From Taibaiella koreensis (GTDB taxonomy: Bacteria > Bacteroidota > Bacteroidia > Chitinophagales > Chitinophagaceae), in assembly GCF_003545715.1 (NCBI RefSeq), contig NZ_QVNU01000002.1, positions 124,001 to 188,000 on the forward strand: a stretch of DNA of 64,000 nt. The letters run 5' to 3'. Below are positions 44,374 to 53,369 of this stretch, in pieces. The notes beneath the pieces were generated by a model, which saw nothing but the letters and a program-made list of their open reading frames with translations, made no database searches and was not told the origin of the DNA. Numbering within the stretch: position 1 is the stretch's first letter; each line of letters starts with the position of its first letter. The translations under genes were made by a program, and so were the position numbers.

Positions 44374-44400
44374 GGGGTATCTCTATTTACCGTTGTCTTA
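44374..44400 (+). promoter_or_regulatory. ECF-type promoter element C, before the TonB receptor
   Basis: GGGGTA (44374-44379), 13 bp, TTGTCTTA (44393-44400), with 43 bp to the start codon. The longer shared string with element B is CCGTAGGGGTAT. Confidence 0.65.
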
Positions 44401-44443
44401 TCATTCAGAACACAAATCGTATTCCTGATTTTTAAATTTTCTC

Positions 44444-46768
44444 ATGAAAAACTATTGCTTCATTCTGCTCCTTACCTGCAGCGCTTTCGTCGCAGCGGCA
44501 CAAAAGAAAGTTACCGTAGGCGGCATGGTTAAGTCTAAATCCAACGGCGAGACCGTGATTGGCGCATCCGTAAAGGTGGATTCCGTAGCCGGCACCCTGA
44601 GCAACGAGTATGGATTTTACTCGCTTACGCTGCCCGAGGGCGAGCACACGATCGAGATCACATCGGTAGGTATGCAGCCCCAATACTTCGACGTCGACCT
44701 TCACCGGGACACGACAATGAACCTCACGCTCGATGACGAAAGCCACGACCTGAAGGAAGTGACCATTACGGAGAGCACCGGCGGACGCAGCCTCAGCAGC
44801 GCGCAAACCAGCGTCGAAAAGCTCTCTATGAAAGAGATTTCCAATATCCCGGTGCTGTTTGGCGAAAGGGACGTGCTGAAAGCCATACAGCTGCTTCCCG
44901 GCATTAAATCGGCCGGCGATGGCAACAGCGGCATGTTTGTACGCGGCGGCGCTGCCGATCAGAACCTGATCCTGTTGGACGAGGCGCCCGTATACAATGC
45001 CTCCCATCTGCTCGGCTTCTTCTCCACCTTCAATTCCGATGCCGTTAAAGACATTACGGTATACAAGGGTGGTATGCCGGCACAGTACGGAGGCCGTTTG
45101 TCCTCGGTGCTCGACATTAAAATGAATGACGGCAATAACCAGGACTTTAATGTAAGCGGCGGCGTGGGCCTTATCTCCGCCAAGCTGAACGTGGAAGGTC
45201 CCATCCAGAAAGACAAATCCTCTTTTCTCATTACCGGCCGCCGCACCTATGCCGATGTATTCCTTAAAGCGTCCGATAAGTATAAGGACAATTCGCTTTA
45301 CTTCTACGACCTTAATGCCAAAGTAAATTATATATTGGGTGATAAAGACCGGCTCTACCTTTCGGGCTATTTCGGCAAAGACAAGCTGGGGGCCAGCCTG
45401 GGCGACGGCCAGGGCTTCGGTATGGATTGGGGCAATGCGACCGCTACCCTAAGGTGGAACCATATCTTCAACAATAAGCTGTTCTCCAATACTTCCTTTA
45501 TCTTCAGCAACTATAACTATAAGATATCGATCAAGACCGGCGCTTACGACTTCAGGATATTTTCCCAGATCCAGGATTTCAACTTCAAGGAAGAGCTGCA
45601 ATGGTATGCCGGCGACCGCAACACCTTGCGCATAGGTATCAACAGCATTTACCACACAATACGTCCTGGAGAAGTAACTTCCGGCGATGAAAGCACCATT
45701 GGCTCAACAGCGCTCCAGAAGCGTTATTCCTGGGAGAATGCTGCTTATATAACCAATAACTGGAAAGCGCTCGACAACCTGAACATTACCTATGGTGTGC
45801 GCCTGTCGGCTTTCACTATACTGGGCAAGGGCGACTTCTACGATTTGGCGCCCGACGGCAGCGTAGCAGACACCACGCACTACAACAGCGGCCAGGTGGT
45901 AAAAACATATATGAACCTGGAGCCCCGCGTCGCAGCCAGCTGGCAGTTTAACCGGAACTCCTCTGTTAAGGCTTCTTATGTAAGGAATGCACAGAACCTG
46001 CACCTTATCTCCAATTCCACATCTGCAAGTCCTACCGACAAATGGCTGGCCAGCACCAATATCATCAAGCCCGAATTATCTGATCAGGTATCACTGGGCT
46101 ATTACCGCAACATGAGCGGCAATAAATATGAGCTTACTGTGGAAGCTTATTACAAGACCATGCAAAACCAGGTGGATTACCGCGACGGTGCCAATGTTTA
46201 CTCCTCCAACAATGCCATCGAATCGGAACTGTTGTTCGGCAAGGGCAGGTCGTATGGCCTGGAAGTCCTGCTGAAGAAGAAAGTGGGCCGCCTCTCCGGC
46301 TGGGTCAGCTATACCTTGTCCAAAACAGAACGTCAGATCGACGGTATCAACAACGGCGATTGGTACAACGCCCGCCAGGACAGGACGCACGACATCGCTA
46401 TCGTAGCCACTTACCAATTGAATAAGAAATGGACTCTGAGCGCCAACTGGGTATACTACACCGGCGACGCCATTACTTTCCCGGCCGGCAAGTACCAGGT
46501 AGATGGACAAACTGTATACTACTACACCCAGCGTAACGCTTACCGCATGCCCGATTATCACCGCCTCGACCTGGGCGCTACCTGCAAACTGAAAGAAACG
46601 AAAAAATGGAGTCATGAGCTTGCTTTCAGCCTGTACAATGCCTATGGCCGTGAGAATGCTTACACGATCTATTTCCGTGACAACAAAGACGACGCCAGCA
46701 AGACCGAAGCCGTTAAGGTAGCCCTGTTCAAATTCATCCCTTCTATTTCCTATAACTTCAAATTCTGA
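44444..46768 (+). CDS. TonB-dependent outer-membrane receptor
   Basis: 774 residues. After the signal peptide (MKNYCFILLL, cleavage near AAAQ) comes a carboxypeptidase regulatory-like domain (about 25-105, 'VIGASVKVDSVAGTLSNEYGFYSLTLPEG'). A plug follows ('ERDVLKAIQLLPGIKSAGDGNSGMFVRGGAADQNLILLDEAPVYN', about 142-187), then the 22-strand barrel to the C-terminus, ending in Phe. There is no STN domain, so it does not signal directly to FecR. It takes up an unknown substrate with TonB energy. It is followed after eight bases by a DUF4249 lipoprotein, so the two form an operon. Confidence 0.93.
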   Translation: MKNYCFILLLTCSAFVAAAQKKVTVGGMVKSKSNGETVIGASVKVDSVAGTLSNEYGFYSLTLPEGEHTIEITSVGMQPQYFDVDLHRDTTMNLTLDDESHDLKEVTITESTGGRSLSSAQTSVEKLSMKEISNIPVLFGERDVLKAIQLLPGIKSAGDGNSGMFVRGGAADQNLILLDEAPVYNASHLLGFFSTFNSDAVKDITVYKGGMPAQYGGRLSSVLDIKMNDGNNQDFNVSGGVGLISAKLNVEGPIQKDKSSFLITGRRTYADVFLKASDKYKDNSLYFYDLNAKVNYILGDKDRLYLSGYFGKDKLGASLGDGQGFGMDWGNATATLRWNHIFNNKLFSNTSFIFSNYNYKISIKTGAYDFRIFSQIQDFNFKEELQWYAGDRNTLRIGINSIYHTIRPGEVTSGDESTIGSTALQKRYSWENAAYITNNWKALDNLNITYGVRLSAFTILGKGDFYDLAPDGSVADTTHYNSGQVVKTYMNLEPRVAASWQFNRNSSVKASYVRNAQNLHLISNSTSASPTDKWLASTNIIKPELSDQVSLGYYRNMSGNKYELTVEAYYKTMQNQVDYRDGANVYSSNNAIESELLFGKGRSYGLEVLLKKKVGRLSGWVSYTLSKTERQIDGINNGDWYNARQDRTHDIAIVATYQLNKKWTLSANWVYYTGDAITFPAGKYQVDGQTVYYYTQRNAYRMPDYHRLDLGATCKLKETKKWSHELAFSLYNAYGRENAYTIYFRDNKDDASKTEAVKVALFKFIPSISYNFKF

Positions 46769-46776
46769 TCCCGATC

Positions 46777-47601
46777 ATGTTCTCCTATAAAAAGAAAAAC
46801 AACAGCGCATTAAGCCTTCTTGCAGCCGGGCTCCTGCTGACCGGGCTAAGCTCCTGCGAAAAAGTAATTGATGTAAAGCTTAACGAAGCCGACAAAAAGA
46901 TCGTAGTGGACGCTGTACTTACCGACCAGGAAGGCGGCTGTATGGTCAAGCTCTCGAAGACCAAGAAGTTTGAAGAAGACAACAATTTTGCCGGCCTTGC
47001 GGGCGCTTCTGTAAGCATCAAAGATGAAACCGGCGCCGTAAGCCAGCTTACCGAAACCCAACCGGGCATCTACAAGCACAACACCCTTAAAGGGGCGCCG
47101 GGCAAACGTTATGAGCTTACCGTAGTTGTCGAGGGACAAACGATCACGGGCAGCTCTACTATGCCACAACCGGTACACCTGGATAGCGTCTATATCAAAA
47201 AGCAGAAATTCTTTGATGAAGATGAGATCTTCGCCAATATTATGTTTGTCGATCCGGGTGGCATTAAGAACTTCTATCGTGTAGTACAGTTTATCAATGG
47301 CGTTAAATCCAACTTTAATTTCCTCATGGACGATGACCTGAGCGATGGCAAGGATTTCAATTCCACACTCTACTTCCTTCCCGATGACGACAAGAAGAAG
47401 ATCAAGCCCGGCGATGCGGTGACCATCGAAATGCAGGGTATCGATGCCGCCGTATACAAATATTGGTTCAGCCTGGACCAAAGCGCCAGCGGCTCTTCTT
47501 CTTCCGCGGCGCCGTCCAACCCCGTAAGCAACCTGTCGGGCGGTGTGTTGGGCTACTTCAGCGCACAAGTCGTGCAACGGCAAACGGTTATTGCGCCTTA
47601 A
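46777..47601 (+). CDS. DUF4249 family lipoprotein
   Basis: 274 residues with a lipobox 'LTGLSSCEK' (Cys about residue 27). DUF4249 features: 'LSSCEKVIDVKLNEADKKIVVDAVLTDQEGGCMVKLSKTK', then beta-rich domains with a carboxypeptidase-like 'ASVSIKDETG'. These lipoproteins are regularly encoded beside TonB-dependent receptors in Bacteroidota and probably bind the substrate or a cofactor. It overlaps functionally with SusD-like proteins but is unrelated in sequence. The ribosome site lies in the eight-base gap. Confidence 0.9.
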   Translation: MFSYKKKNNSALSLLAAGLLLTGLSSCEKVIDVKLNEADKKIVVDAVLTDQEGGCMVKLSKTKKFEEDNNFAGLAGASVSIKDETGAVSQLTETQPGIYKHNTLKGAPGKRYELTVVVEGQTITGSSTMPQPVHLDSVYIKKQKFFDEDEIFANIMFVDPGGIKNFYRVVQFINGVKSNFNFLMDDDLSDGKDFNSTLYFLPDDDKKKIKPGDAVTIEMQGIDAAVYKYWFSLDQSASGSSSSAAPSNPVSNLSGGVLGYFSAQVVQRQTVIAP

Positions 47602-47634
47602 TGAATTTGTTTTTGTTTGTTTGTTATAGAAATG

Positions 47635-47667
47635 CCGCATCGCTTCTGCGATGCGGTTCTTTTTTTT
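47635..47667 (+). terminator. Intrinsic terminator of the TonB receptor operon
   Basis: A perfect 9-bp stem CCGCATCGC / GCGATGCGG around TTCT, then TTCTTTTTTTT. Confidence 0.92.
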
Positions 47668-47698
47668 CCAAAGCCTGTCTGCGATGGATAACTGTTTT

Positions 47699-47740
47699 TA
47701 TACAAGGATGGCCGCGAATCGTCGCGGCCATCCTTGTATA
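47699..47740 (-). terminator. 19-bp perfect hairpin before tryptophan dioxygenase end
   Basis: The arms TATACAAGGATGGCCGCGA and its exact complement enclose ATCG. It lies 16 bp past the stop of the leftward gene at 47756 and backs onto the terminator of the convergent operon. Confidence 0.85.
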
Positions 47741-47755
47741 TCTTAAATCGTTTTC

Positions 47756-48793
47756 TTACCGATTATACCCCAGCTCGGCTTTCAGCTGCTGTGGTAATTC
47801 CGGCAGTTCATGCCGCGGCAGCAGGAAAGATGTCAGTTCGGCAATTTCTTTAAAGATAGCATGGCTGTCTGCAGCTGCCTTCAGGTAACCGGCACCGGTG
47901 CTGCCTCCCGTGCCTACACGCTTACCGATAGTCCGCTGCACCATATGAATATGACGATGCCGCCACAGCGACAGCAGCTCATCTATCTCCAGCAAAGTGC
48001 TCAACAGCTCATAAGGCAGCTGCAGCAAAGGATAGTCCCGGTACAGCATAATGAAGAAAGCGCTGCGGCTGGCCTGGCTGCTCAGCCGCCTGTCGGCCGG
48101 GTATTCTGCCTCCTTTATAAAGATGCGATCGAAGGTCTCCAGGTTTTGCTGCTCCACAGGCGAAAGCCCGCCGGCATAAACCTTACGGTAAGCATCCCAG
48201 AAGGGATGAGCGCCTTCGGGTTGTCCCCAGTAAGCGCCTTCCTTGCTAAAGGGCATCCGTTCCAGCCAGCGGTTGAGCAGTACCAGCAGCGATTCCTCCG
48301 CTTCGGCCTGCTTCACCCGGTTGATATCGGTCTCATTAAGCTGCGACAAGTAGTATTCCTGTCCGAAGCGCTGCTCGTAAGTAAGGCCCAATGCCGCTTC
48401 GATCATTTTGAACTGAATACTCTGAAAACCGGACGCAGGCCGCAGCAGGTCCCTGAAATCAAGAAAATCCAACGGCGTCATGGTCTCGATCACGCTGATC
48501 TGATCGACCAGTACCTGCAGGATGCTGCAGATGCGTTTTAACCGGTGCACCGAATTGTAGATATCCGGGGAATTGTCCGGCACATTGGGCTGACGGAAAA
48601 CATTGCGCACAATATCCAGCTCGTGCAGCACCTGTTTGAACCAAAGCTCATAGGTCTGGTGAATAATCACAAACAGCATCTCGTCGTCGGCACGAATGCC
48701 CTCTTTGGCGCTTTCCGGCAACTGTGCATTCAATATCGTGTCGAGTTGCAGGTACTCGCTGTAATAAACAGGTGGTCTTTGTTTCTTTTCCAT
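47756..48793 (-). CDS. Tryptophan 2,3-dioxygenase family protein
   Basis: 345 residues, all-helical heme dioxygenase that opens the indole ring of tryptophan to N-formylkynurenine. 'VYYSEYLQLDTILNAQ', 'DEMLFVIIHQTYELWFKQVLHELD', 'LDFLDFRDLLRPASGFQSIQFK' and the C-terminal 'WRHRHIHMVQRTIGKRVGTGGSTG' (with the heme-ligand His) are diagnostic. No other kynurenine pathway gene is adjacent. It is the usual single-copy Bacteroidota form; I leave the symbol blank because orthologues are named both kynA and tdo. Confidence 0.93.
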   Translation of the reverse strand: MEKKQRPPVYYSEYLQLDTILNAQLPESAKEGIRADDEMLFVIIHQTYELWFKQVLHELDIVRNVFRQPNVPDNSPDIYNSVHRLKRICSILQVLVDQISVIETMTPLDFLDFRDLLRPASGFQSIQFKMIEAALGLTYEQRFGQEYYLSQLNETDINRVKQAEAEESLLVLLNRWLERMPFSKEGAYWGQPEGAHPFWDAYRKVYAGGLSPVEQQNLETFDRIFIKEAEYPADRRLSSQASRSAFFIMLYRDYPLLQLPYELLSTLLEIDELLSLWRHRHIHMVQRTIGKRVGTGGSTGAGYLKAAADSHAIFKEIAELTSFLLPRHELPELPQQLKAELGYNR

Positions 48794-48830
48794 ATCAATT
48801 CATTGTAGGCGGTGCTAGGGCACGCTTGGC

Positions 48831-50549
48831 TTACTGAGCATATTTTTTCTTCCGTACAAAGGAAAACACAGCGCCGAAAATAAGGATTGCTGCAATTGGC
48901 AAAGCAATATTGATGAACTGCCAGGTCCCTTTCTCCTTTTCCACAAGCTTGGGATCAAGGATACGGTTATCAAAGCTCTTCGTTCTTGCCGCCAGCAGGT
49001 TATCGTCGTCATTCATGTATTCCATGCTGTTCAGCAGGAAGCTTTTATTGTCGTAGCGGATGGAGCCGTCAAACCGGTAAAACCCCATCTCGGAAGGCCC
49101 GTTCTTCTCCGAAAATTCGTTCATCAGGATATCCGCATCTCCTGTAACGATCATCTTACCAGGGCGAACGGCCTGCGCTTTCACCGTAAGCTTCAGGGAA
49201 TCGATCATATTGGCCACTGGGACCGGTAAGCGTGCAGCATATGCCGAGCTGAAGGTCCCTTCCAGCAATACCGCTGCGATCAGGTTGGCTTTGGGAAACC
49301 CGGCGGGATTCGGCTGTTCTATCGCAGATTGCAGGATAACGGGCAAAGGCGCCGCTTCAGTCTTGCTGTATTTACCCGAAGCCAGCAGCACGGTTTTCCG
49401 GATACCAGGATCGTTGGTATTGGTATCGATGCTGCTCACAAAGCGCCCCAGAACACCGTTCAGGTGCTTGACCACCGGATGCTCGCTCCCAGCATTCAGC
49501 ACGGGGAAATATATCCAGGGTAACATGCTGGCTTCGGCATTGGGCCCGGATTGTACCGGTATATAAGCATAGCTTACCGCATCCTCGATCAGATTACTAT
49601 TGACCCGTACACCATAGTGGAACAAGAGATCGGCGAGGTTCAGGTCGAGGGGCATAGCATTGAAATGACCGTTCTGCAGGCTGTCCAGCGTGCCCGAGAC
49701 CATATTGATGCTCCAGAACACATTGCCCCCGTTCATGGCATACTGGTCGATCTTGAACTTATCCTGTTCGCTGAAGGGAACGATTGGCCTGTTGATGAGT
49801 ATCGTTTTAAAAGAAGCAGGAATGGCAGCCAGTTGGCCGAGGTTAATGGTATCTACCTGGTAAAACTGTTGCAAGGTTACCAACGCGGCCCCAATGTGCG
49901 GGTCGAACTGCTCGCCGTTACCCATAACATAGGCAATAGCAGGCCGTTCCTTCCGGGTAAGCTGGTGGACGCCATTGGCCAGGTTGTATTCCAGCAGCAT
50001 TTCCGACTTGAGCAGGATCTTCTTATTAAAGATCATTGAATTGACCTCCTGCAGGAATACCGGGTACCCGATAATCTTGCCATTGTCACCGGGCATGGTC
50101 ACCAACGCCCAGGGAAAGATCATTTTTTGAGACATCCCCTTCTTCCCTGCGCTGATATTGACCGGGATACCCTGCATCCGGTATTCCTTCAGGATCCCGA
50201 TAGCAGTACTGTCGTTCCCCAGGGGGTCGATCACGCGATAGGCCACCTTATTGTCGCTGATATCGCGGAATTGCCGCAGCATTTCCCGCGTGCTGTTGGA
50301 TAGCTGCTGAAAGGCCGCGGGCATATCATCTCCGTCCAGGAACACGAGCACCTCTATCTTTTTATCGAGATGCGTCAGCATATGGCGCGTAGCAGCAGTA
50401 ATGGTATACCGCTTGTCCTGGGTAAGGTCGGCCTGCGCATGAAAAAACCAGGCGGCAATGTTAGCGGCCACCAATATTGCGATCACCACTAAGAGCCTCC
50501 TGGCAGGTTGTTTACGGGTATTCTTTACTGTCGGTACGGTATCAGCCAT
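48831..50549 (-). CDS. gldG: Gliding motility ABC-type protein GldG
   Basis: 572 residues. An N-terminal helix (about 19-36), a large extracytoplasmic region with ABC_transp_aux/GldG-like domain ('QDKRYTITAATRHMLTHLDKKIEVLVFL', 'MSQKMIFPWALV', 'GGNVFWSINMV'), and a C-terminal helix ('INIALPIAAILIFGAVFSF') with basic tail. In Flavobacterium GldG works with GldA and GldF in an ABC complex needed for gliding. No gldF or gldA lies next to it here: the upstream neighbour begins 55 bp away and is a hydrolase ending at 50605. Confidence 0.88.
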   Translation of the reverse strand: MADTVPTVKNTRKQPARRLLVVIAILVAANIAAWFFHAQADLTQDKRYTITAATRHMLTHLDKKIEVLVFLDGDDMPAAFQQLSNSTREMLRQFRDISDNKVAYRVIDPLGNDSTAIGILKEYRMQGIPVNISAGKKGMSQKMIFPWALVTMPGDNGKIIGYPVFLQEVNSMIFNKKILLKSEMLLEYNLANGVHQLTRKERPAIAYVMGNGEQFDPHIGAALVTLQQFYQVDTINLGQLAAIPASFKTILINRPIVPFSEQDKFKIDQYAMNGGNVFWSINMVSGTLDSLQNGHFNAMPLDLNLADLLFHYGVRVNSNLIEDAVSYAYIPVQSGPNAEASMLPWIYFPVLNAGSEHPVVKHLNGVLGRFVSSIDTNTNDPGIRKTVLLASGKYSKTEAAPLPVILQSAIEQPNPAGFPKANLIAAVLLEGTFSSAYAARLPVPVANMIDSLKLTVKAQAVRPGKMIVTGDADILMNEFSEKNGPSEMGFYRFDGSIRYDNKSFLLNSMEYMNDDDNLLAARTKSFDNRILDPKLVEKEKGTWQFINIALPIAAILIFGAVFSFVRKKKYAQ

Positions 50550-50604
50550 TTTTTCAGGAACAATGACTGCAAAAATATTGAAACGTAAGGGTAAATGCTA
50601 ATTT

Positions 50605-51873
50605 TTACTTTGCTGCGAGGAAGCGGACCAGGGCGGCTGCGAGGTCGGGGTGCAGCGGCAGGTTGTCATGCGTATAGGTTACCTTATTGGCAGTAATGTC
50701 GGCAGGCGCCTGTTTCAGTACATGGTTCATTCCTTCTATCAACAGCAGCTCCGATTGCGGTGCGGCTTTTTTTAAGCGTTCCGCATCAGCCACCGGTACC
50801 TGCAGGTCGGTAGTGCCGCCAACAACCAGCATCGGGATCTTCAGCCTGGCAATTTCGGCTTCAGGCTCATATTTCATCCAGGATAGCAGGTAAGGCTGTA
50901 CCGAAGGCCTAAAAACGATCTGCAGGCTCGAGGGTACATTATTGGTCATATTGCCGCTTTTCAGCTCATCCAATATGGCGTTGGCTTCGGGATTGGCGAT
51001 CTGCCGCCGCAATACATTAGCAATATTCTCTCCGGCGCCACAAAGCGAAACCAAAGCGTCCACCTTGACCCGCTCGGCGGCCAGTATGCCGATAAGCGAT
51101 CCTTCGCTGTGACCGATGATAAATACTTTTTTATAGCCTCTTTCACGCAGGTAACGGATCAGCTGCACGGCATCGTCCACATAGGCATCGAAGCGCAATT
51201 TCGATTCATCGGGATCAAATCCGTTGCTTTCCCCAATAAGGCGCTTATCAAAACGCAGGCTGGCAATACCGCTTGCGGCAAGGGTTTCGGCGATCATCGT
51301 ATAAGCGTTGGTATGCAGCATCGCGCCGTCGTTACCATTGCGGTCGGTAGCACCGCTGCCGGCGAGGATGAGGGCTACGGCCGGTTGCGTAGCGGTTTGC
51401 TCCGGCAGCATGAGGTTCCCCTTGAGCGTCCCCCCGGTTACTGCTATGCTTTGCGCTTCGTCTCTGAAGCGGGATGCGGGCGTCTCCTTTTTTTCCTGTT
51501 TGGCAGCCGGCGCAGGCGCCAGTACAAAACTGGTCAGCTGATGCTTGTCGTTAAAGCTGCAGGAGAACCCCTGTGTGCTGTTGGCAAAACGGACGCCCGC
51601 CGGAATAGAGAAAGCATTTTGATCAACGCCTTCCGGGATATAATAAGATTGATAGACTCCGAACATACCGGTGATCTGTTTCCAGCCACCAGCCAGCACT
51701 TCGGGCGTAACCGAAGGAACAGCAGGATCAAACAGCTTTACCGCTTCGTCGTAGTGCTCCTGGCTCAAGGCGGTAATGAATTTTCCTGCGATCTCCGCAT
51801 TGGTGGATTGTGCCCGGCAGCTGCCGGAAAAAAGCAGCAACGCCGCAGCCAGCAGAAAGGAAAGTGATTTCAT
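50605..51873 (-). CDS. Secreted DUF3887 and alpha/beta hydrolase fusion
   Basis: 422 residues from ATG 51873 (MKSLSFLLAAALLLFSGSC). A frame reaching 52095 would overlap the upstream gene and has no signal. An N-terminal lipobox-like 'FSGSC' precedes a DUF3887 domain (about 25-135, 'FITALSQEHYDEAVKLFDPAV'), then a serine-aminopeptidase-type alpha/beta hydrolase with the nucleophile in 'IIGHSEGSLIG', 'GTTDLQVPVADAERLKK' for Asp and 'GMNHVLKQ' for His. The substrate is unknown. It is 27 bp behind the SdpI-like gene. Confidence 0.88.
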   Translation of the reverse strand: MKSLSFLLAAALLLFSGSCRAQSTNAEIAGKFITALSQEHYDEAVKLFDPAVPSVTPEVLAGGWKQITGMFGVYQSYYIPEGVDQNAFSIPAGVRFANSTQGFSCSFNDKHQLTSFVLAPAPAAKQEKKETPASRFRDEAQSIAVTGGTLKGNLMLPEQTATQPAVALILAGSGATDRNGNDGAMLHTNAYTMIAETLAASGIASLRFDKRLIGESNGFDPDESKLRFDAYVDDAVQLIRYLRERGYKKVFIIGHSEGSLIGILAAERVKVDALVSLCGAGENIANVLRRQIANPEANAILDELKSGNMTNNVPSSLQIVFRPSVQPYLLSWMKYEPEAEIARLKIPMLVVGGTTDLQVPVADAERLKKAAPQSELLLIEGMNHVLKQAPADITANKVTYTHDNLPLHPDLAAALVRFLAAK

Positions 51874-51899
51874 AGCGTATCGGTTTTGAGGCATATTTA

Positions 51900-52565
51900 T
51901 TAAGAAGTGGCGGTAGTTTTGATCCTGCGCCACAGGAAATAAGAATAAACGAAGGGAATAAAAGCCATGCATAGCACCAGCGGCAGGAAAACAAGATCGA
52001 AGGGCACAGACGGTGGCAGTACAAAGGCCAGCAGCAGGATCAACAAACCGCCGCCTACCCAAAGCTTTCCACCGAACTGATGTGTCTTTTTCCATACCAC
52101 CTCGTTCTCCAATGCCCAGGGCGAACGTATCCCGATAAAATAATTGGGCTTGAGCGCAGGAAAGAAGTTACCCAGCGCCGCAAAGAACAGGCCAAGGAAA
52201 GCAAACAACATTTTATCCAGGTGTTCCATACTTTGATTTTGGGCAGTATACAGCATAAAGCAAGCCAGGCCTATCATAAATAAAACAAGGATAAAGCGAA
52301 TGTGTTCAAAACGCCCTTGCTTGCGGCGTAATTTCTGCTTGGGATCGATCAACGGCAGCACAAGGAACAGCAAATAAGAGATCAGGGGCAAAGCAGCAGG
52401 TATCAGCCACAGGCTTTCCCGGCTGCTCCAGCCGTTTGCCTTCCCGTGAATGTTGAAATGCGTGGGGACTGTAGCAGAAAGTGTACTATAGGTCAGAGCA
52501 AGGTATCCGTAAGGAACCAGCGACAGGAGCACGTAAAGCAGTTCTTTGATCGTATTCTTTTTCAT
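51900..52565 (-). CDS. SdpI/DUF1648 family membrane immunity-like protein
   Basis: 221 residues with six probable membrane helices. An N-terminal DUF1648 part ('TYSTLSATVPTHFNIHGKANGWSS') is followed by the SdpI domain, with the hallmark 'FFPALKPNYFIGIRSPWALENEVVWKKTHQFGGKLWVGGG'. In Bacillus SdpI protects against the SdpC toxin and signals to SdpR. The SdpR-like repressor and a PH-like membrane protein lie upstream in the same operon. No sdpC-like toxin is present in the window, so the protein may sense another membrane-active agent (inference). Confidence 0.9.
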   Translation of the reverse strand: MKKNTIKELLYVLLSLVPYGYLALTYSTLSATVPTHFNIHGKANGWSSRESLWLIPAALPLISYLLFLVLPLIDPKQKLRRKQGRFEHIRFILVLFMIGLACFMLYTAQNQSMEHLDKMLFAFLGLFFAALGNFFPALKPNYFIGIRSPWALENEVVWKKTHQFGGKLWVGGGLLILLLAFVLPPSVPFDLVFLPLVLCMAFIPFVYSYFLWRRIKTTATS

Positions 52566-53074
52566 ATTGATGGTATATCGGGTTGATGAAGCTTTTCGAT
52601 GGGAATCGTATTGAGCACTGCGGACAACTCCGCGGGCCGCCGCGTACCGATCAATAGCTTATTGCCATTCTTCAGGATAAGCTGTAATCCCTGGTTACCT
52701 GAAACATTGAGCGCTTTGTTCTTGCCCAATCCCCTGATACCCCAGCCGCCGTACTCGGCCAAAGGTTCATATTGGCGTACAAAAACGTGGGTGATCTCTT
52801 CCCATAGATAGGGCCGGTACTGCCTTTGTACAGGAAAAAAACGGACATAGATACCGTCTGATCTCACCTCGGTGTCCAGCCGTAAACCGGCAAAGAGAAG
52901 GAGGAGCAATACAGGAACGAGGAATAGCAGCAGCCAGGGCCAATCGCGCGACAAATCGCTGTCCCAAAGACGCCACAATACCAATAGCATCGCGGCATTG
53001 GTAATGATAAGCACCATCCATATCCACCATTGGCGGAAGCGTTGGCGTTCCCTGAATACAGGCGCAGCTGCCAT
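52562..53074 (-). CDS. PH-like membrane protein in the sdpRI operon
   Basis: 170 residues with two N-terminal membrane helices (about 18-38 and 46-63) and a cytosolic C-terminal half resembling bacterial PH domains ('GIYVRFFPVQRQYRPYLWEEITHVFVRQYEPL', 'GLQLILKNGNKLLIGTRRPAELSAVL'). The final bases ATGA overlap the start of the SdpI gene by four bases, so translation is coupled. It starts five bases after the repressor gene. Exact family name not recognised. Confidence 0.75.
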   Translation of the reverse strand: MAAAPVFRERQRFRQWWIWMVLIITNAAMLLVLWRLWDSDLSRDWPWLLLFLVPVLLLLLFAGLRLDTEVRSDGIYVRFFPVQRQYRPYLWEEITHVFVRQYEPLAEYGGWGIRGLGKNKALNVSGNQGLQLILKNGNKLLIGTRRPAELSAVLNTIPIEKLHQPDIPSI

Positions 53075-53078
53075 TGTT

Positions 53079-53333
53079 TTATCGTTTTAAGGCAATGATC
53101 CATTCCAGCACTTCATCCAGAACGGTGGTATTGATACTATAGGTAATGAATTGCCCCTGCTTCTCCGAACTGACCAGCCCGGCATGGCGCAATATATCCA
53201 GGTGATGAGAGATACTGGGCTTGGAAATGTCGAACAAATCGGCAATCTCCCCTGCTGTAAGGTCTCTTTCCCGGAGATATTTCAGGATGTCCCTGCGTAT
53301 GGGATCGTTCAGCGCTTTAAAAAGGCTATTCAC
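53079..53333 (-). CDS. ArsR family repressor, SdpR-like
   Basis: 84 residues, a compact winged helix. 'MNSLFKALNDPIRRDILKYL', 'LTAGEIADLFDISKPSISHHLDILRHAGLVSSEKQGQFITYSIN' carries the recognition helix. No Cys-rich metal site, as in SdpR. It is first of three genes with the PH-like and SdpI proteins, and a 24-bp palindrome lies 13 bp before its start codon. It probably represses its own operon until SdpI sequesters it at the membrane (family knowledge). Confidence 0.92.
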   Translation of the reverse strand: MNSLFKALNDPIRRDILKYLRERDLTAGEIADLFDISKPSISHHLDILRHAGLVSSEKQGQFITYSINTTVLDEVLEWIIALKR

Positions 53334-53345
53334 CTATAGATTTAG

Positions 53346-53369
53346 ATATTTAGACAAATGTCTAAATAT
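53346..53369. promoter_or_regulatory. Operator of the sdpRI-like operon
   Basis: The perfect arms ATATTTAGACA and TGTCTAAATAT are separated by AA. It lies 13 bp before the start codon of the ArsR-type repressor, the natural autoregulation site. Confidence 0.8.
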
